From Jaapia argillacea MUCL 33604 (Eukaryota; Basidiomycota; Agaricomycetes; Jaapiales; Jaapiaceae): 64,000 bases of DNA. The position numbers and the translations under genes were made by a program. Shown piece after piece: positions 57,848 to 64,000 of this stretch. The DNA lies in NCBI GenBank assembly GCA_000697665.1, contig KL197729.1, positions 74,997-138,996 of the forward strand, read 5' to 3'. A model generated the notes under the pieces. That model made no database searches and was not told the DNA's origin. It saw only the letters and a list, made by a program, of their open reading frames with translations. Positions within the stretch are counted from its first letter, which is position 1. The number at the start of each line of letters is the position of its first letter.

Positions 57848-59107
57848 ATGAGTTCCCAGTTGTGCCCTTCGTCTGGGACTTTGGCGGCCCGGGATTGGCA
57901 TAGGATTGTCATAACCTTATCGTTGCTGCTGCAGATCGAAACTTGCGGTGAGTTCAACCCGTCGTGATGGTTCATCGACTCGCAACTCACGATTTTCCCT
58001 ATCCACCTCCAGTCGATTACGCACATGTTTGCGTATCCACTGGCAAGACACGATTCGTCAAGCCTATCCTTTTCCTATCTGCAAACAGTGTGGTATACAG
58101 CGCTACCAACTTTCTTTCAATCCATTTTCGATCAGATCGACCTCAGGTCGATCCATTCGAGTAAGTCACAAGCCATGAGGGTCCCAACCCTCTTCGCACT
58201 CGTATCCGTGCTGACGTTGTCATTATGGTGCAGCTTTGTTGTCGTATTCTCCTTGCACGCTCTATGCTGGGCCACGCACTTGTAGTTCTCCCACTCAGTC
58301 GACTTTCTCCTGATCGGCAAAGGAGGAACATATTCGTGGCACTCGTCTTCATAATCCTCTTATTCACGTCCACCCTCGCCCTCTTGATCGACACACCAAT
58401 CTCAGACCCGATGACCTATTGTCTTTGCTTCATAGGTCTGGGCGTCTTTCGTCCTTTTGTCTGGTCACAGATTGTGATCCGTCGGAACGGTTACTTGTTC
58501 TTGGTCGGCGTGGCGAGTGTGTTTATGGGTGGAGCATTGGGATATTCTTGGAAGGCGACTTCTCTTCTAGCAAGAGGCGATGAGAGTGTCACTTTGGATG
58601 ATGAAGGGAAAGCTCCTCGAAGTATTGCTGGGAGTCCAATCGGAGAGGGGACGGGGGGAGCCGACGAGGGTGGGAAGGCATCAATGGAACTTGCTGGCTT
58701 GACCTTCCTTCAACTCATCTCCCATCCTGCCGCTAGTCTCAATCGCCAAAGCGCAGCACTCATTGCTCACAAGATGAGGTTTATCGTTCACCTAACCACC
58801 CACTTGGCATCGGTGTATGTTTGGTGCTTGTTGTTAGTATCTGGTGAGGGTTGGTGGGGATGCAATGGCCGACCACGGAACTGGGTGGGAATCATAAACC
58901 AGGTTCGTTCGCAACCATCTGTGGAGGGAGGTCCTCGTATTGACACTTGGGTCAATGTCATAACAATAGATGGGTCTCGCCAGATATGCGTTCAAGAATT
59001 TCATGAAAATCATCGGGATGTTCAGAAAACCGAGTGGGCTTGGCGCTTCTTCCTCTCCTCCTAAACGCACGGGCATTGACCCTGTCGGGGAGCTCGGACC
59101 GCATTGA
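57848..59107 (+). pseudogene. Polytopic membrane protein, first copy, probable frameshift
   Basis: Parallels the gene at 60.6 kb: start MSSQLCPSSGT at 57,848, exon 2 VDYAHVCVS...LFLSANSVVYSATN, then an exon with several membrane segments (NIFVALVFIILLFTSTLALL, MTYCLCFIGLGVFRPFVW, YLFLVGVASVFMGGALGY, MRFIVHLTTHLASVYVWCLL), a polar acidic loop, and a last exon GLARYAFKNFMKIIGMFRKPS ending TGA at 59,105. In the third exon, GGGCCACGCAC lacks one C relative to GGGCCCACACA in the second copy, so the frame from exon 2 meets TAG at about 58,285 and the membrane segments lie one phase off. The C-terminal tail is also shorter. Either this copy is dead or it uses another start or splice not seen here. 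Family unrecognised. Confidence 0.55.
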
Positions 59108-59429
59108 CGAGTTGCATACGACAGGGGTGTTTGACCTTACGGGAGCGTCTCCTGTGTACAAAGGAAAGCTTCGGCAGAAATCCCCACAGGTGGAATACGG
59201 TGGTCCCAGAGGTGATGAGAGGGGTGCGTTCAACAGAGTTATAGAAAGGACGTTGGAGTTCTCCGGATAGTTCCCTTTCCGCAAGCGATTTTCATTGTAC
59301 AGTTTGCCGTTTACAATACTAGAATAATGGTTACAAGTAATCAGAGAGCTGGGGCCAATGCCGAATATCAAGAAAAGTCAAGCAAACCAAGCAATCCACT
59401 TCGACACATTTACACTGTCGTTTGTCGCA

Positions 59430-60030
59430 ACCGTCATCCTCAGACCTCCCCCTCCCGTGTCCCATCTCCGAAACCTGAAAACGGCGGAGCCAACAGCAAA
59501 TGCGAACGAGTTTGCGCCCGCTCCGCAGAGGAACGGTCCTCCTGATCCTGGTCCTTCTGGGATGGGGGTTGCGTTAGCCTAGACTGTGTGTTGTAGGAGG
59601 TGAAGAAGCACCTTGTTGGGTCGCAGGAGCAACTTCTGCTGAGTCGATGGGATACGACATTAACTTGAGGAACATGTAATGTGATGGATGGTTCTGCAGA
59701 TTCAGAATGCCCTGCCTGAGGTGGAAGATCGACTACCTGCCATGGCGCCTGCACCCGCACCAGCTTGCCCAGTCGTCGCATCACCATTCGCAACTCCCGA
59801 ACCCACACCAACTTGACCAATCACATCGCCATTCTCCAGATCGTCAGTCCTCGACTCCCGCCGCAAATAACTCGTCTTCCCTACATTCTTCCTCTCCCCT
59901 CCCTCCCTCTCCTCATCCCCCCATCTTCATACCACTCAATCCACTACTCCATCACAAAACTCAAATGGGCTAGAAGCGCCATCCTCCCATTCTCCAATAC
60001 CCTGAAGGGTCTGAAATCAAAGAATTTAAA
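59430..60030 (-). pseudogene. Degenerate copy of the Pro/Ser/Gly-rich membrane gene
   Basis: Fragments of the gene at 62.2-64.0 kb survive: NGYLN and, one phase off, FRPFRVLENGRMALLAHL (parent FRPFKVLENGRTAFLVLL) near 59,950-60,020; a GCGAWQVVDLPPQAGHSE-like mid-region; and FRRWDTG with GGPFLCGAGANSFAF near 59,460-59,540 (parent EVSEMGHGR and GGPFFGGAGANPFAF). Frames shift repeatedly and stops occur, so it is dead. Its position opposite the first polytopic gene mirrors the intact pair to the right. Confidence 0.65.
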
Positions 60031-60639
60031 TAACCGTTGAGGGATGAGCATGACAAAACTTACTATCTGCAACATCAGAACGTCCGACGTCGTGAGCAAG
60101 TGACGAAGTTTGTTAATTGAGGACAGTACGCTGGGAGAGCGGAGAATAAATAAATCGACGACGTTTGCACAGTTGGTTAGGCTAAGGGCGGCAGGAGAGA
60201 GGGAGTCAAGATACCGCGACTGTTCATGGCCATGTTCAGAATCGAATTCAAGTTGGAGACGATCAAGCTTGCTGCACTTCGAGTACTTATGTAATACTGG
60301 CAACTTTCCACCACCGACCTTCATCAGCCTTCATCCTCTCCAACTCGTGTCCAGTCCTTCGCCACGGATGATTGGCTGATGAATGGGTTTCCTACGATGC
60401 GAGCGCAGTGGATTTATGCCATTTCGTGACTACCCAGTTGCGAGATGTATTTATAGGTGACGGCCCACCTATCGCAGGTTCGCCCTTATCCGCCTGTGCA
60501 AACAGCGGCAAAGGCTGTCCATCTGGGCTTAAACATCGAGGGGAGCTCTTTACTCTCTCCTTACCACCGTTATGCAGGCCCACGAGTGCTGGAGCTCCCA
60601 TCCCAATCCGCAACAGCAACGACGGGCAAAGAGTTCAGC
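60031..60639. other. Upstream region of the second polytopic membrane gene
   Basis: Contains the duplicated promoter-like stretch (60,135-60,240) matching 57,470-57,590. The last 150 bases resemble 57,690-57,847. No gene recognised. Confidence 0.45.
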
Positions 60640-61973
60640 ATGAGTTCCCAGTCGTGTCCACCTTATCCATCTGGAGTGTCGGAGGATTGGCCTAGGACCG
60701 TCATGTCCTTTTCCTTGACGATGCAAATCGGAATTTGTGGTGAGCTTTCCCCGTCCTTACGGTTCATCGGCTCGCAACTGACCATCCTTCCCACCTTCTT
60801 CCAGTCGCTTATGCCCATTATTGTGTATCCAACGCGCGATTCGTCAAGCTTTTCCTCCTTCTATCTGCGAACAGTGTGATATACTGCGCTACAAACCTCT
60901 CTTCAATCCATTCTCGATCGCTGGCAGATCGACCTCAGGTGGACCTATTCGAGTGAGTCACCAGCCATGACTGTCCAGCTCTCTTCGGTTCGTATCCTTT
61001 TCATGTCTTCATTATGACGCAGCTTTTTTGTCGTATTCTACTTGCATACTCTATGTTGGGCCCACACATACGTGGTTCTCCCACTCAGTGGACTTTCTCC
61101 GAATCAGCAAAGGAGGATCACATTCGCGACCCTCGTCTTCATCATCCCCTTATTTGCGTCCACCCTCTCCCTCTTGACCGACACACCAATCTCGATGACT
61201 TACTGCGGTTGCTTCATGGGTATGGGCATGTTTCGTCCTTTGGTCTGGTCGCCACTTGTGACAGGTTGGGCCGTTTACTTCTTGTTCGACGCCGCGATTG
61301 TGCTTGTGGTTGGAGCGTTGAGCTACTCTTGGAACATGGCCCCTCTTCTGGCAGAGGATCCCGAAAATGACACGCTCAACGATGAAGAAGAGGTTCCTCG
61401 CGGTATTGTTGGGAGTTCAACCGGAGGGGGAATTGCCGAGGATGGGAAGATGCCAATGGAAGCCAAATCTACTGACTTGACCATCCCCAACATCTCCTCC
61501 AGTCGTGCTACTACTCTCACTCGCCAGCGCAGAGCACTCTATGCACGCAAGATGACGTTTATTCTTCGCCTAACCGTCCACTTGGTATCGCTTTATATTT
61601 GGTGCTTGTTGCTAGTATCCGGTGCGGGTTGGTGGAAAGAATGCAAAAGCCAAAAGAAGTGGGTGGGGTATATGAGCCTGGTTCGTCCGCGTCCACTTGT
61701 TCGATGGTCCTCGTATTGATTATTGGTCGATATCATCACGAATAGATCAGTGTCGCCAGACCTACCTTCTGGCATTTCATGGAAATCGTCGGGATGTTTC
61801 GAGAGCCGAGCCAGCTGGATGTTTCTCCCTCTCCTCAACATACCAGGATTGAAGCTGTTGAGGAGCCCGAGATGATCGCAAACCGCATGCGACAGGAGAG
61901 CTTGAGCTTACGGGAGCGTTTTCTACGCACACATGGCGGGGTTTCGACGGAAATCCTGGCCACTGAAGGGTAA
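60640..61973 (+). CDS. Polytopic membrane protein, second copy, apparently intact
   Basis: ATG at 60,640 gives MSSQSCPPYPSGVSEDWPR; splicing at GTGAGC (about 60,740) and GTGAGT (about 60,953) joins VAYAHYCVSNARFVKLFLLL and SIHSRSLADRPQVDLF to DFFVVFYLHTLCWAHTYVV. Membrane segments follow: FATLVFIIPLFASTLSLL, MTYCGCFMGMGMFRPLVW, YFLFDAAIVLVVGALSY and MTFILRLTVHLVSLYIWCLL, with an acidic loop between the last two. A final intron (about 61,681-61,745) leads to ISVARPTFWHFMEIVGM and a charged tail with a possible coiled coil (MRQESLSLRERF), stop at 61,971-61,973. Probably six or seven membrane passes, about 370 residues. I do not recognise the family; a receptor or channel is only a guess. The stop lies 192 bases from the convergent gene's stop. 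Confidence 0.7.
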
Positions 61974-62165
61974 AGAGATGGTGATGGGGTTCTCCGGGCA
62001 GCTCCCTCTCCGCAAGTGTTTTCCAGTGTACAATTACATTTTACAATACTAGAGTAATCGCTACAAGTAATCGGAAAGCTCCAGCAGAAGAAAATCATCA
62101 AGAAAATCAAGCAATTCAAGCAACCCATACAGATACAATGATCTTAATCAAGAACTCGTCAAAGG

Positions 62166-64000
62166 TCATCTAGGCACCTGCTGAATCCCATGAGAATCCA
62201 ACTCCGCCTCTTCCGGCCCATACAACTCATCCTCGTCGTCATCGTCGTCACTGTCCACTTCGTACACCTCGTAGCCGTCACCATCACCCTCGGGCCTCCC
62301 ATGCCCCATCTCCGAAACTTCTTCAATAACAGCGCCCGTCGCAAACATAGTAGTAGTACCAGCAGCGTTCGTGGTACCAGTAGCAGCGCCCGAGAACGGA
62401 GCACCACCGAAAGCAAACGCGAACGGGTTAGCGCCCGCTCCGCCGAAGAATGGACCTCCTGCTCCTGCTCCTGCTCCTCCGCTGGCTGCTGTTGGACGTC
62501 GTCGATGAGGTCGAGGACCTCCGAAGGGTGCGGAGCTGGGTTGACTGGCGCCTGTTCCAGTGCCGATACCTGCTGCACCAGTTTTTCGGTTCCGCACTCG
62601 GACTTTCTTGTGTTTACGTTTCCGTTCTCCGAGACCGTGCTCTTTAAATGCGCTGATCGTGCTCGTCAAAGGTAGGATTACCAAGAACACCGGCAGAATC
62701 TAAGTGGACATTGTCATTATTTGCCGCGAACGGAGATACGGAGTGGACAATTTAACACGTACCTGACCAAAACCCCAACTCTTATCAGCAGGCTGAGGAT
62801 GATTATACTCCCTCAACAACTCCGTATTCAAAATCGCCAAAAGCGAAACGACCGAGATCAAAAAGATATTAACGATCAACCGGCCACTCAGATCGACTTG
62901 GTAAGGCAGATCCGCCGGTATCCTGGCTCCGACACCAAAGGGTGATGCTGCCGTGGGGTCAATCCCAGCTCCCCCTGGACGAAAAGCGCCACCTCCGAAA
63001 TCTGGATTGGAGGCGCCAGCTTCCTTGTCGAAAGAGATGGTGCTTTCGTTGGCGGTGGAGTCTTGGAAGGAGAGACGCGTGGAGTAGGGGTTCGGATTGA
63101 AAAGCGTTAATTCTAGATGATCGGGGGAGGAACGCGAGGAGTGTAGAGATGCTGGTCTTGGTATTGGCGTTGTCGCTGGTATCGGTGCCGATGCCGGGAT
63201 TGACGTTGGAGGCGATGGTGGCGGGTTGGAGGCTTGCTGAGGAGGCGATGGTTGGGAGGGAACGGTTGGTGAATTCTGGGGTATAGGTTGATTCGATGGT
63301 ACAGCATTGGGAGGAGATGATGATTGAGCCGTCGTCGATGCACCATTATCCTGGGGTGATTGCGACACTGCCTGGGGTTGAGTGGGTGCAGTCGGAGGAA
63401 CTGATGCTGGGTCGATGGGATCTGCATCGGATGCGACGTGAACTTGAGAACCGTCTGGTGGGACGGATGGTTCGGCGTGCTGGGGTGGAGCACCTGAATT
63501 TGCCTGCGCAGCCGAATGGTCCAATCCGGTGGTAGGCTGTCCGTCCCCAGCAGCGGCTTGACTACCCGTGTCACCTGCACCCCCATCAGGTTGACCAGTC
63601 GTAGCATCGCCATTCCTAACTCCTCCACTCGCACCAGCATCACCATTCGCATCACCATTCGCGGCTCCTCCCTTCTCCCCACCCTCCCCAGACCCAGCAG
63701 CGTTCACACCCCCTTTCATCTCCTTCGACTTCTCACCCTTCCTCTTCCTCCTCCTCCCCTTCTCCTCATCCCCATTCCACTCCCTAGCAGCCTTCATAAA
63801 AATCCCAATCCCATGTCTATAATCACTAACCAACATCAACGTATACCCCACAGTCACACAACTCAACAACACCAAAAACGCCGTCCTTCCGTTCTCCAAT
63901 ACCTTAAAAGGTCGAAAGATCACAAAGTTTAGGTAGCCGTTGCATGGAGGGTTTGAACCGAATGATGGTGCGAGAGTTAGGACTACGAATGCGCAGGCGA
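62166..64000 (-). CDS. Pro/Ser/Gly-rich multi-pass membrane protein, 5' partial
   Basis: Open on the minus strand from the window edge, reading ACAFVVLTLAPSFG...CNGYLN then FRPFKVLENGRTAFLVLL, a membrane segment. A long low-complexity loop follows (basic RRRKRKGEKSK, then Gly/Asn/Ala-rich and Pro/Ser/Gln-rich), then a membrane segment GRLIVNIFLISVVSLLAILN. An intron (about 62,700-62,762) joins to ILPVFLVILPLTSTISAF, a basic stretch (RKRKHKKVRVRNRK), Gly/Ala/Phe-rich sequence and a very acidic C-terminus (DSDDDDDEDELYG), stop at 62,166. At least four membrane segments. The true start is outside the window. The family is unrecognised; a dead copy sits at 59.4-60.0 kb. Confidence 0.75.

Overview
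The window reads as nuclear DNA of a filamentous basidiomycete, most likely an Agaricomycete. Genes are cut by many 45-65 nt introns with GT..AG ends. The Ty3/Gypsy and hAT elements have protein signatures that I associate with Agaricomycetes. An oligopeptide transporter and a ZZ-finger protein complete the picture. The species cannot be named from the sequence alone. No rRNA, tRNA or CRISPR was recognised.

Layout. (1) 1-9.6 kb is ordinary gene space: an intact, intron-rich OPT oligopeptide transporter (+), convergent with a ten-exon gene (-) that joins an unknown N-terminal domain to four ZZ zinc fingers. (2) 9.6-21.5 kb holds two diverged tandem copies of a gene for an unrecognised two-pass membrane protein with a large ectodomain. 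Copy 1 is broken and copy 2 has a damaged last intron; an inverted-repeat block lies between them. (3) 21.5-54.5 kb is a tandem array of a composite unit, here called M (about 2 kb, repeat-like) plus D (about 5 kb, carrying a shortened paralogue of the ZZ-finger gene): M1-D1-M2-D2-M3-partial D3. Large mobile elements sit at both edges of M2. At D1|M2 is a 10.0 kb terminal-inverted-repeat element (28,712-38,710), itself invaded by a 4.2 kb hAT element and a 1.1 kb hAT-like MITE. At M2|D2 is a 6.65 kb Ty3/Gypsy element (39,932-46,585). (4) 55.2-57.1 kb has a third, apparently intact copy of the two-pass membrane gene on the minus strand. (5) 57.8-64.0 kb contains a duplicated convergent gene pair: a polytopic membrane protein (+) facing a Pro/Ser/Gly-rich membrane protein (-). 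The first pair is decayed; the second looks intact and runs off the right edge.

How it fits together. The middle of the window is a fast-evolving, duplication-driven region bracketed by more stable genes. The mobile elements and the M2 copy trapped between them show heavy CG to TG/CA decay, while sister copies outside keep their CG dinucleotides. This suggests methylation-linked silencing (or a RIP-like process) confined to the element block. The most distinctive biology is (a) the ZZ-finger gene family, where D copies keep the N-terminal domain but have shed the fingers, and (b) two families of unrecognised membrane proteins that duplicate and decay locally. Their functions are not inferable from sequence alone.
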